DNA of 18,589 nt, from NCBI GenBank assembly GCA_002402575.1, contig DHGD01000157.1, positions 14,870 to 33,458 on the forward strand. The letters are read 5' to 3'. Below are positions 1-6,505 of the stretch, in pieces (position 1 is the stretch's first letter; the number at the start of each line of letters is the position of its first letter). The notes under the pieces are model-generated. The model did not search any database, was not told the DNA's origin, and saw nothing but the letters and a program-made list of their open reading frames with translations. Source of the DNA: Syntrophomonas sp. UBA4807. GTDB taxonomy: Bacteria > Bacillota > Syntrophomonadia > Syntrophomonadales > Syntrophomonadaceae. The position numbers and the translations under genes were made by a program.

Positions 1-254
1 GATTTGTATTTGACGATAATGTCCTTCAATACTTTATTCAAAGTGTGGCCCACGTGAATGTCCCCGTTGGCATAGGGCGGACCGTCATGCAGTATGAAAG
101 TGGGGCGGCCGTGGTTTTTGGCCTGCACCTTTTCATAAATGCCGGTCTTTTCCCAGTAATCCAGGATCTCCGGCTCGCGGGCGGGCAGATTGGCCCGCAT
201 GGGAAAATCGGTCTGGGGGAGATTCAGGGTTGCGTCATACTTGCCTTTGGCCAT
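1..254 (-). CDS. ileS: Isoleucyl-tRNA synthetase, N-terminal fragment (runs off the window)
   Basis: This enzyme charges tRNA-Ile with isoleucine in the cytoplasm. Only the first 84 codons are inside the window; the gene continues past base 1. The fragment carries the class I synthetase nucleotide-binding signature: the HDGPPYANGDIHVGH stretch at residues 56-70 contains the HIGH-type motif HVGH (67-70). The N-terminal NLPQTDFPMRANLPARE segment is typical of bacterial IleRS. The ATG start is supported by a GAGGTGA ribosome binding site about six bases upstream. The gene lies directly behind an isoleucine-specific T-box leader with an intrinsic terminator, so its expression should respond to uncharged tRNA-Ile. 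It has the same orientation as the division cluster further right, next to which ileS often sits in Firmicutes. Identification is very secure. Confidence 0.97.
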   Translation of the reverse strand, partial: MAKGKYDATLNLPQTDFPMRANLPAREPEILDYWEKTGIYEKVQAKNHGRPTFILHDGPPYANGDIHVGHTLNKVLKDIIVKYK

Positions 255-307
255 GTGATTCACCTCATGTACTTTTTTCGCTGGCGGATTTTGCGGATAC
301 GAACCGG

Positions 308-575
308 GAAAAATTAAAGCCCTTCTATCCCTAGGGACGAAAGGCCTCTTCCGCGGTACCACCCATTTAGTGCCTGCCCAGCAACAGACACCGCTCTTGT
401 GCTCGATAACGTGAGCTGACGTTCAAACCTACTGTAATTCAGGTTGAAGGCTCGGGGGTGATCTTCGTCGAAATGGCTGGAGCCGGCTCCCACCTGTCCG
501 GCCTCGCTTAACCTTGACCAAATCGCTTACTGTCCCCTTCGCAGCCTGTTGGGTATCAATGGAAACTTAAAAATA
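308..575 (-). ncRNA. T-box leader (isoleucine-specific) controlling ileS
   Basis: A T-box leader reads uncharged tRNA and allows transcription into the synthetase gene. Read on the minus strand, the 14-base T-box core GGGTGGTACCGCGG is at 364-351. The Stem I specifier region reads CGAAGATCACC, placing an ATC (Ile) codon at 462-460 in the usual GAA-codon-AC context. An AGTAAGCG bulge-like motif lies near the 5' end, and GTGGGAGCCGGC resembles the distal Stem I loop. A terminator hairpin and T-rich tract follow the T-box core. The specifier agrees with the downstream ileS gene. The outer boundaries are approximate; the 5' limit comes from the promoter position. Confidence 0.95.
311..346 (-). 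terminator. T-box regulated intrinsic terminator
   Basis: On the minus strand GGCCTTTCGTCCC pairs imperfectly with GGGATAGAAGGGC, and TTTAATTTTT follows. The 5' arm contains the CGTCCC element that would otherwise pair with the GGG of the T-box core to form the antiterminator. This is the usual T-box switch layout. Confidence 0.85.
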
Positions 576-582
576 ATAATTT

Positions 583-611
583 ATTCTAGCATATCTCCTT
601 GCGGCTAGCAA
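583..611 (-). promoter_or_regulatory. Promoter of the ileS T-box transcript
   Basis: On the minus strand the -35 box is TTGCTA (611-606) and the -10 box is TAGAAT (588-583), with a 17-base spacer. A TG one base before the -10 makes it an extended -10. The expected transcription start near 575 leaves room for the complete T-box leader. The match is good for a housekeeping sigma-A promoter. Confidence 0.75.
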
Positions 612-1060
612 GTTATGACCGGTTACTTCCTTATTTTAAGTCTCATGGCTTTCTTTGTGGCCTTTTTTCTGCTTACCTTTTTTCGGCGTCATGATTACGC
701 TGCTTCGCCAACGCATTTTTGTTCCAAATAACCAAACCCATTCAGCCGCTGCCCGAGGGCTATACCAAAACTCTCCCGGCTTGAACATGGCACCCTGGCT
801 ATTCCCGCCGTTGTCCGAGGGCGATGCGGAGGGCGAGGCGCGTCAATTAAGGAACAATAATGGAATATAACTAGCAGCTTTCGACTAAGTATAATCCTGT
901 ACTGTAATTATTTTGCAACAATATTTATTCGTTAATTTCTGGATAATTTATTTGGCTGGTTTTACCAATCGGCGCCGGCATCAATAGATACCCCGCTGCA
1001 TCCGTATCTGGCCGGACTTGCCATCCGCTTACTACAATTAAGGAATATTAGTACAACATA

Positions 1061-1087
1061 TTGTTTTTATTTTCACTATGTTATAAT
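1061..1087 (+). promoter_or_regulatory. Candidate plus-strand promoter in the noncoding region
   Basis: TTGTTT (1061-1066) and a perfect TATAAT (1082-1087) are separated by 15 bases. A TG at 1079-1080 makes an extended -10, which can tolerate a short spacer. It points away from ileS towards the hairpins at 1409 and 1467, and no protein gene follows. The AT-rich surroundings raise the chance of a coincidental match. Confidence 0.4.
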
Positions 1088-1408
1088 TAGGTTAATTATT
1101 AGAGATAGTCCCCGGTTATCACCTGCCTTATACCGGGTCGACAAAAAACAACCTTGTGCTGAGGAGGAGAATGCGATATCACGCTCAGGCCCATATGCTG
1201 GGTCTTATTTAAGTTATTTATCATTGGTGGTACGAAGTTAAATTCGCAGATCTTCCTCATTATGCCGCTTGTCTTATGGTTGTGTCGTTCTGCCAGAGAC
1301 GGCGGACATAACGGTTCGGAGAAGGTAGTTTGCGCACTGCGTAAAGTTAATTGGAAGCAAGCCTGTCTTCTCCACAGCCATTCAGTCATGCGACCATGCG
1401 TACTTCGA

Positions 1409-1434
1409 CCACCGGTTCTCACCGGTGGTATTTT
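1409..1434 (+). terminator. Candidate intrinsic terminator on the plus strand
   Basis: A perfect 8-bp stem, CCACCGGT (1409-1416) with ACCGGTGG (1421-1428), encloses a TCTC loop and is followed by TATTTTC. The T-rich tail is only on the plus strand. It could end a transcript starting near 1094, giving an RNA of roughly 340 bases. Confidence 0.4.
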
Positions 1435-1466
1435 CATCCTTCGGGATTAGAGGGAAATAGGGGGGA

Positions 1467-1513
1467 ACACAGGGCGATTTTCGCGGCTACGAAGCGCGAA
1501 GATCGCCTTGTGT
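1467..1513 (+). repeat. Long perfect RNA hairpin (19-bp inverted repeat)
   Basis: Arms 1467-1485 and 1495-1513 enclose a nine-base loop (GCTACGAAG). In plus-strand RNA all 19 positions pair, 17 as Watson-Crick and two as G-U (1472 with 1508, 1479 with 1501). On the minus strand the same two positions would be A-C mismatches, so the structure favours plus-strand RNA. No strong U-tract follows, so it is not an ordinary terminator. A small RNA, a REP/MITE-like repeat, or a processing hairpin are all possible. Confidence 0.6.
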
Positions 1514-1623
1514 ATTTCTGCCAGAGCTGTTGGGGGCGATAGACACGTGGTGCAGGCACAGCGCGACACAGCGGTCCTGTTTCACGGAACACGAAATGTT
1601 TCTTTTATGTCTGCGGTTTTTAT

Positions 1624-2250
1624 TTATTTTATGTTTTTGGGACACAGCGGTTCCAGCGGACAGGAATTGCACTGCGGCGAGCGGGCTTTGCATACCGCCC
1701 GCCCGTGGCTTATGAGAAGATGATGGGCCTTGCCCCAACGTCGGCGGGGTATTTGTGCCTTCAATCCGGCTTCGGTTTGATGCGGTTGTTTAGCGTCGAC
1801 CAGGCCCAGGCGGTTGCTGACTCGGTGCACATGGGTATCCACACCCAGTCCGGGCAGTCCGAATCCCACCGCCATAACTACATTGGCGCTCTTGCGCCCC
1901 ACCCCCGGCAATTTCACCAGTTCCTCAAAGGTTGCAGGCACTTGGCCATGGTACTTCTCCGCCAGCATTTCACTCAGGGCTTTGATGTGGCGGGCCTTGT
2001 TGCGGAATAAACCGACTTCTTTGATGATTTTTTCCAGTTCCTCAACCGACAGGGCAGCGATCTGCTGCGGAGTGGAATATCTATGGAAAAGCTTCTCGGT
2101 AACCAGATTGACCTGTTCATCGGTACTCTGCGCAGATAGAACCACCGCCACCAGGAGTTCAAAGACGGTGCTGAAATGCAGCCTGGTGCCGGCTTCTGGG
2201 TAAGCCTCTTGCAGTATGTCTAAAATTTTCTCAGCCTTGTTTTTGCTCAT
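1624..2250 (-). CDS. nth: Endonuclease III (DNA glycosylase/AP lyase)
   Basis: The enzyme removes oxidised pyrimidines from DNA and nicks the abasic site during base excision repair. At 208 residues it has the normal family length. The helix-hairpin-helix is LPGVGRKSA (114-122) with catalytic Lys120. The GVDTHVHR segment carries catalytic Asp138. The C-terminus has the four cysteines of the [4Fe-4S] loop at 187, 194, 197 and 203 (C-x6-C-x2-C-x5-C). The ATG start follows a weak GGGGAT sequence; no better start is obvious. It lies downstream of the amino-acid ABC genes on the same strand, separated by 145 bases that include a strong hairpin, so it is probably expressed separately. Nothing suggests that it is defective. 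Confidence 0.96.
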   Translation of the reverse strand: MSKNKAEKILDILQEAYPEAGTRLHFSTVFELLVAVVLSAQSTDEQVNLVTEKLFHRYSTPQQIAALSVEELEKIIKEVGLFRNKARHIKALSEMLAEKYHGQVPATFEELVKLPGVGRKSANVVMAVGFGLPGLGVDTHVHRVSNRLGLVDAKQPHQTEAGLKAQIPRRRWGKAHHLLISHGRAVCKARSPQCNSCPLEPLCPKNIK

Positions 2251-2332
2251 ATATCAGCTATCCCCGCGGCTTGAGTTACTCTGTCGCTGTGACCGCTGCT
2301 CTGGCGCGGCAAGAGCGTTCAAAGGCTATGCA

Positions 2333-2360
2333 GTGAGGCCCGGGATAAACCGGGCCTCAC
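2333..2360 (-). terminator. Hairpin behind the amino-acid ABC operon
   Basis: Perfect 11-bp arms GTGAGGCCCGG (2333-2343) and CCGGGCCTCAC (2350-2360) enclose a six-base loop, 35 bases beyond the stop codon of the ATPase gene. No U-tract follows on either strand, so it may stabilise the mRNA end rather than act as a classical intrinsic terminator. Confidence 0.5.
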
Positions 2361-2395
2361 AATAGCTCTAGAAATTCTCTCCGGCACAGCCAGAC

Positions 2396-3118
2396 CTACA
2401 GCACCTTACTGAGAAAGGACTGGGTGCGCGGGTTCTGGGGATTGTCGAAGATGGCGCACGGGGTGCCTTCTTCCATTATAACCCCTTCGTCCATGAATAT
2501 GACCCGGTGCCCCACCTCGCGGGCGAAGCCCATCTCATGGGTTACTACCACCATGGTCATGCCTTCATGGGCCAGATCTTTCATAACCGCTAAAACCTCC
2601 CCCACCATTTCCGGGTCCAGGGAGGAGGTGGGTTCGTCAAACAGCATTACCTTGGGATGCATAGCCAGAGCCCGTGCTATGGCCACACGCTGTTTCTGGC
2701 CGCCTGACAGCTGTGCCGGGTAGACATGGTCCTTATCGGGAAGACCAACCTTGCGCAACAGACCGATGGCAATCTCTTCAGCCTGTTCCTTGGGCATGCC
2801 CTTTAAAATAACAGGCGCCATGGTGATGTTTTCCAGGGTGGTCTTGTGGGGAAACAGGTTGAACAACTGGAACACCATGCCTACCTGCTGTCTTAAAAGG
2901 TTAATATCGGTCTTGGGGTTGGTTACTTCAACTCCATCGATAAAAACGCGCCCGGACTGCACCGTCTCCAACTGGTTGATGCATCTCAATAAAGTGCTCT
3001 TGCCGGAGCCGCTGGGGCCAATCACACAGACTACCTCGCGCTCAGAGACATGAAAATCGATGCCCTTCAATACTTCGAGGCGGCCAAAATTCTTATGAAT
3101 GCCTTTTACTTCAATCAT
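2396..3118 (-). CDS. Polar amino-acid ABC transporter, ATP-binding protein (GlnQ type)
   Basis: This cytoplasmic subunit hydrolyses ATP to power amino-acid uptake. All motifs of a functional ABC ATPase are visible in 240 residues: Walker A GPSGSGKS (34-41), Q-loop Gln84, signature LSGGQ (137-141), Walker B VMLFDEP (157-163) and switch His194. The sequence closely resembles GlnQ/ArtP/GltL proteins of the polar amino-acid family. Its ATG overlaps the TGA of the upstream permease gene as ATGA, which indicates translational coupling. It is the last gene of the binding protein-permease-ATPase set. The substrate (glutamine, arginine, cystine or another polar amino acid) cannot be decided from this subunit. 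Confidence 0.95.
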   Translation of the reverse strand: MIEVKGIHKNFGRLEVLKGIDFHVSEREVVCVIGPSGSGKSTLLRCINQLETVQSGRVFIDGVEVTNPKTDINLLRQQVGMVFQLFNLFPHKTTLENITMAPVILKGMPKEQAEEIAIGLLRKVGLPDKDHVYPAQLSGGQKQRVAIARALAMHPKVMLFDEPTSSLDPEMVGEVLAVMKDLAHEGMTMVVVTHEMGFAREVGHRVIFMDEGVIMEEGTPCAIFDNPQNPRTQSFLSKVL

Positions 3119-3825
3119 TCCGTGGCGAGTCTCCTCTCCACCCAGTCTCCCATCATTGAGATGGTTTTAGTCATTATATAGTACACCACGCAGACCGCGC
3201 CCCACACCCAGGTTGGCTCAAAGGTGGTTGAATAGAGCAGTTTGCCGCGGTGGGCCAATTCCGAAACCGCGATCACTGAAACCAGTGAGGTATCTTTTAA
3301 CAGCATGACGAATTCATTTATCATGGGGGGAACTACTATTTTATAGGCTTGCGGCAATATTACGTAGCGCATCGCCTGGCTGCCGTTCATGCCCAGCGAG
3401 CGGGCCGCTTCCATCTGCCCCCGGTCTACCGCTTGTATGCCGGCGCGCACGATTTCAGCCACATAAGCGGCGCTGTTGAGTGAGCAGGCGATAACGCCCG
3501 ACAAAAATGGTCCGGTATCAACAAATAAAGGTAAAATACCGAAGTGAAAAAGCATTATTTGTACCAACAAAGGGGTGCCCCGAAAGAAATCAATGTAAAT
3601 AACGGCCACTGAACTCAACAGCCGCCAGCGGGACAGTTTCATCAAGGCTATGATGAGTCCCAACACCATGCCCGCAGTAATGGACAAAACAGTTAACTCC
3701 AGGGTCACCAGGCCGCCCTCGAGAAAGTAATCCCAGTTCGATACAACCACATTAAAGCCATTAATAGAGTTTAATTTCTCCCATAGCGTGGCCCCGAACA
3801 TCATCGGGTATGGCGTTATGGACAT
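3115..3825 (-). CDS. Polar amino-acid ABC transporter, permease (HisM/GlnP type)
   Basis: This is the membrane channel of the importer. It carries the family's N-terminal membrane segments (starting around GLVTLELTVLSITAG), a FRGTPLLVQ segment and the coupling-loop region EAARSLGMNGSQAMRYVILPQA that docks on the ATPase. I chose the ATG at 3825 because GGGAAGGAGA lies eight bases upstream; an in-frame ATG 18 codons earlier lacks such a site and would add a hydrophilic extension. From this start the protein is 236 residues, normal for the family. The gene lies between the lipoprotein gene (78 bases upstream) and the ATPase gene (ATGA overlap). The single permease suggests a homodimeric channel, which is an inference. 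Confidence 0.94.
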   Translation of the reverse strand: MSITPYPMMFGATLWEKLNSINGFNVVVSNWDYFLEGGLVTLELTVLSITAGMVLGLIIALMKLSRWRLLSSVAVIYIDFFRGTPLLVQIMLFHFGILPLFVDTGPFLSGVIACSLNSAAYVAEIVRAGIQAVDRGQMEAARSLGMNGSQAMRYVILPQAYKIVVPPMINEFVMLLKDTSLVSVIAVSELAHRGKLLYSTTFEPTWVWGAVCVVYYIMTKTISMMGDWVERRLATE

Positions 3826-3903
3826 CAGCTGCGTCTCCTTCCCAATGAGATGCCTGGAAGTGCGGATAGGCGCCCGCATTTCCAGGCATTATGTTGACTA
3901 TTT

Positions 3904-4704
3904 TTACTTACTGAACCACTTCTTATAGATCTGATCGAACTCACCGCTGGCTTTAACTTTGGCCAGGCCTTCATTAATCATCTTCAAGATTTCGGTGTTG
4001 CCCTTTTTGACGCCAATACCATACTGGTCGTCGGCCTGGAAGATGTCGCCCACCAGTTTGATTTTGTCTTTGCCATCGGTTTTCATATAGTAATCGGTGA
4101 CCGCAAAGTCATTGATAACCGCAACCGCACCGCCTTTTTCCAGTTCCATGAAGGCTTCTCCGATGCCGTCAAAAATACGCACCTGGGTCTTGGGGTCTCT
4201 TTCTTTCAGTTTTTCGGAAGCGGCGGCTCCGATGGTGCCTATTTCCGCAGCCAGAACCTTGCCGGCCAGATCGTCATAACTCTTTATGGCGGTGTCATCG
4301 GCGCGCACTGCCACGATCAGTCCGCCTTTAAAGTACGGATCACTGAAATCGATGGCTTTCAGGCGTTCTTCAGTAATGGACTGCGCCGAAATGGTGACAT
4401 CCACCTTGTCGGCCTGCAGGGCCGGAATCAAAGCGTCAAAGCCCATGCTTTGGATCTTCACATCATATCCCTGGGCCTTGCCGATGGCGCGGATCAAATC
4501 CATGTCAAAGCCGGTTAATTCCCCGGTAGCCTTGTCCACCATCTCGAAAGGAGGATATGTAGCTTCGGTTGCGACATTAAGCACCTTTGTTGCAGCAGGG
4601 GCTTGAGCTCCCGGCTGAGGTGCGGTTTCCTTTGCGCATCCGCCGACGGCCACCAGGCTAAAGATAAGCATGGCAACCAACAACAATCTCGACAACTTCT
4701 TCAT
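3904..4704 (-). CDS. Polar amino-acid ABC transporter, substrate-binding lipoprotein
   Basis: This membrane-anchored protein captures the amino acid outside the cell and delivers it to the permease. The N-terminus MKKLSRLLLVAMLIFSL is a lipoprotein signal ending in VGGC, with Cys23 as the probable lipidation site, followed by a flexible Ala/Pro/Gln linker. The mature part starts with the typical ATEATYPPFEM motif and contains GFDMDLIRAIG and DVTISAQSITEERL, hallmarks of the extracellular solute-binding family 3. The start at 4704 is preferred over an in-frame ATG 15 codons upstream because GAGGAG is just ahead of it and the signal peptide then begins at residue 1. It is the first gene of a three-gene operon with its own promoter. 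Specificity is not determined; the operon may be neighbour to, but not partner of, the LysO-type exporter. Confidence 0.94.
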   Translation of the reverse strand: MKKLSRLLLVAMLIFSLVAVGGCAKETAPQPGAQAPAATKVLNVATEATYPPFEMVDKATGELTGFDMDLIRAIGKAQGYDVKIQSMGFDALIPALQADKVDVTISAQSITEERLKAIDFSDPYFKGGLIVAVRADDTAIKSYDDLAGKVLAAEIGTIGAAASEKLKERDPKTQVRIFDGIGEAFMELEKGGAVAVINDFAVTDYYMKTDGKDKIKLVGDIFQADDQYGIGVKKGNTEILKMINEGLAKVKASGEFDQIYKKWFSK

Positions 4705-4760
4705 GCTCTCCTCATCTCCCTCGTTCTTATTTACTCTCCCACGATTCAACAGTTGAGTTT

Positions 4761-4789
4761 ATTATACATTTAACTTCCTGATACGACAA
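4761..4789 (-). promoter_or_regulatory. Promoter of the amino-acid ABC operon
   Basis: Minus-strand -35 TTGTCG (4789-4784) and a perfect -10 TATAAT (4766-4761) are spaced by 17 bases. The inferred start near 4754 gives a leader of about 50 bases before the lipoprotein ATG. No riboswitch-like structure fits in that leader. Confidence 0.75.
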
Positions 4790-4805
4790 CAAAAAGGGTT
4801 TTTGT
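4789..4805. promoter_or_regulatory. Palindrome abutting the -35 of the ABC operon promoter
   Basis: ACAAAAA (4789-4795), GGG, and TTTTTGT (4799-4805) form a perfect 7-bp inverted repeat sharing one base with the -35 box. The position would suit an activator or repressor site. A chance AT-rich palindrome is also possible. Confidence 0.3.
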
Positions 4806-5074
4806 CAGGCTGCCGGGTGATTTCGTTAAGTCTTGGCAGCTTTAGCTGGAGCGGCCCATTATTATGCTTTGCGTTTATCATCGCCGCCTTTAAGGCTGTG
4901 AGAGCAGCGGCGTTTGGGTAGACAACCGCTTATCGTGTTGCCAGCAGTGGTCGAGGCCAACGGCCGCTAGCTGCCGTTAACATATTACTTCTGGGGCATA
5001 TTTTAACAGAATTATTCTATCGGTTCGATAAGCGGGAGGTATTTCGAATTGTTGGCGCTATCGTCTGTAGGCGT
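4806..5074. other. Noncoding stretch between lysO and the ABC operon
   Basis: No gene is visible. A short stem TATCG-AAC-CGATA near 5018-5031, followed on the minus strand by AATAATTCTGTT, could be a weak terminator for the exporter gene. Nothing else in this stretch is supported. Confidence 0.4.
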
Positions 5075-5968
5075 CTAAGACATACTATACAGAAAAATAA
5101 GCAAAAGTGGCACGGCTACTGACAAGACCACCCCGTTGAATATTCCCAGGAGAGTGTATTCTTCCGGCAAGCTGCGTTTAATTACCGGCAGGGTCACATC
5201 CATGGTCGAGGCCCCGCCCACTCCAAAAGCCGCGAGTTCGGAGTAGCGGGACAAAAAAGGCACCACCGCAAAGGTCAGTATCTCGCGCAGAATATTGCTC
5301 AACAAAGCCAGCAGGCCAACATCGACCCCAGATTGGTGGGTGATGACCACGGAAGCGAAGGAATAGAACACCATGGTCCCGCCGATGGCTGCTGAATCCA
5401 CCGCGTTGCGTCCGGTAATCAGTCCGGCCAATAGCCCTCCGCCTACGCTGCCCAGCGTCACCATAACCGGTACCATGGCATATAGCCACAGCTTTTTTGT
5501 GGAAGTTATGAAATGCAGCGAGGTCTTTATAGTTACCCCGATGGAGGTGCAGATGACGATCAAGGAAAGGTTGAATAAAACTGCCGGCAGGTTGGCGGGC
5601 ATATTAATCCAGTAATGTCCGCTTATAAATCCGGAGATTATGCAGATCGCGATGATGGCGATTAAGAGGGCTTCACGCCCTAGCCCTGATCGTTCCGGGG
5701 GCTTGCGGCGGCGAATGAAGCGGTGGATGAAGAGGCGCTCGTAGATAAATACAGCCAGGATACTAACCAGACTGGAAGCTGCGCAGTACAATAATGCCTG
5801 GGCGCCCAGAAGCGGTATAGCCTGCAGGATCTGATCGCTGTTTCCCAAATTCATGCCCATGGCAATGAGCAATATATAGAGGCCAACGCGTATTATCCGG
5901 TCCGACCAGAGGGATAAGCGCTTGCCGAGCAGATATCCGATTATGACGCAGATGGCCACCAGCCACAT
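5075..5968 (-). CDS. LysO-family (YbjE-type) amino-acid exporter
   Basis: Members of this family are inner-membrane proteins; E. coli LysO exports lysine. The 297-residue protein is almost wholly hydrophobic, with around eight membrane segments and a basic cytoplasmic loop (RFIRRRKPPERSG) between the two halves. The segment GVGGASTMDVTLPVI near residues 250-264 matches the conserved family motif, as do SNILREI and GTMVFYSFASV. The ATG start has a GGAGG site seven bases upstream. It is 89 bases downstream of the ferredoxin gene on the same strand, so it may be the last gene of the cupin-CGGC-ferredoxin unit, and it precedes an amino-acid importer that has its own promoter. The family is clear; lysine as substrate in this organism is an inference. 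Confidence 0.87.
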   Translation of the reverse strand: MWLVAICVIIGYLLGKRLSLWSDRIIRVGLYILLIAMGMNLGNSDQILQAIPLLGAQALLYCAASSLVSILAVFIYERLFIHRFIRRRKPPERSGLGREALLIAIIAICIISGFISGHYWINMPANLPAVLFNLSLIVICTSIGVTIKTSLHFITSTKKLWLYAMVPVMVTLGSVGGGLLAGLITGRNAVDSAAIGGTMVFYSFASVVITHQSGVDVGLLALLSNILREILTFAVVPFLSRYSELAAFGVGGASTMDVTLPVIKRSLPEEYTLLGIFNGVVLSVAVPLLLIFLYSMS

Positions 5969-6057
5969 GGTTGTGCCTCCTCAAGCAATTGCTTTTAGCT
6001 TTCCCCAAGCACAAACTTTTGATTTCTTGGCAGAGCTCATGTGGTGCGGGTGTCGTT

Positions 6058-6420
6058 TCAGCCGTGGATCAGACCGGGCAGGCAGCGGGTGCATACCCAG
6101 TAATTGTGGCCGTTATTGCGCGCCTGCAAAAGATAATGCCCGGCTTCGCTGCGCTGGCACAGGTGACAATGCAGCAGCTCGCTGTCAGTTTGTCCCAGCT
6201 CCGCCTCATCCGGCAGTTCAATCAAGTCGGCCTTTTGTTCCAAGCTCAGAGCCCCCACCGGGCAAACGCCGATGCACAAGCCAGCACCGTCACACAGCGC
6301 TTCGCTAACCACTTTGGCCTTACCGTTGACCAAAGCCAGAGCGCCTTCCACACAGGGAGATATGCATTCCCCGCAGCCGTTGCATAATTCTTCGTCTATT
6401 TTTATAACTGTTCTACCCAT
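6058..6420 (-). CDS. Two-cluster ferredoxin with C-terminal CxxC...CxxC extension
   Basis: This is a small electron carrier of 120 residues. The first cluster motif is complete: Cys13, 16, 19 and 23 (CNGCGECISPC). The second reads CDGAGLCIGVCP, with Cys43, 49 and 53 and Ala46 where the usual second cysteine would be. That pattern suggests a [3Fe-4S], a differently ligated cluster, or none. After an acidic linker, Cys85/88 (CHLC) and Cys110/113 (CTRC) form a zinc-ribbon or rubredoxin-like pair. Ferredoxins with a CDGxGxC second motif are, from memory, found in anaerobes near Hcp-type genes, which fits this neighbourhood. The ATG start follows GGGAGGC. It lies between the CGGC-domain gene and the LysO-type gene, each 85-90 bases away. 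Its redox partner is not shown; Hcp and the CGGC protein are candidates. Confidence 0.9.
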   Translation of the reverse strand: MGRTVIKIDEELCNGCGECISPCVEGALALVNGKAKVVSEALCDGAGLCIGVCPVGALSLEQKADLIELPDEAELGQTDSELLHCHLCQRSEAGHYLLQARNNGHNYWVCTRCLPGLIHG

Positions 6421-6505
6421 ATTTTTTGCCTCCCGGTTCAGTATTGTCCTGGCATCGCATCTATGCCCGCCGGTGCTGTACCGTTATGCGTCGTCTCCTG
6501 TCGTC

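Larger units (their letters stand above)
612..1623. other. About 1 kb without a recognisable gene
   Basis: I find no convincing protein gene on either strand between the ileS promoter and the end of nth. Short open frames (655-870 plus, 1099-1437 minus, 1487-1738 minus) lack a good ribosome binding site or a family I recognise. The stretch 880-1100 is AT-rich. The rest holds a plus-strand promoter-like sequence (1061-1087), a terminator-like hairpin (1409-1434), a 19-bp hairpin (1467-1513), a 19-bp imperfect direct repeat (1280-1298 and 1508-1526), and an 11-bp repeat CAATTAAGGAA (845-855 and near 1036). It may hold a small RNA, repeat-element debris, or both. Confidence 0.6.

Noticed and set aside
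655..870. 71-codon open frame on the plus strand
   Set aside because: No good ribosome binding site, and composition unlike the neighbouring proteins.
1099..1437. 112-codon open frame on the minus strand in the noncoding region
   Set aside because: It has no clear ribosome binding site, no recognisable motifs, and overlaps the terminator-like hairpin. It is more likely a chance frame.
1565..1655. GACACAGCGGT repeated in the noncoding part and in the end of nth
   Set aside because: The second copy lies within conserved nth coding sequence, so the 11-base match is probably coincidental.
1487..1738. 83-codon open frame overlapping the end of nth
   Set aside because: It overlaps the Fe-S cysteine coding region of nth in another frame and shows no motif.
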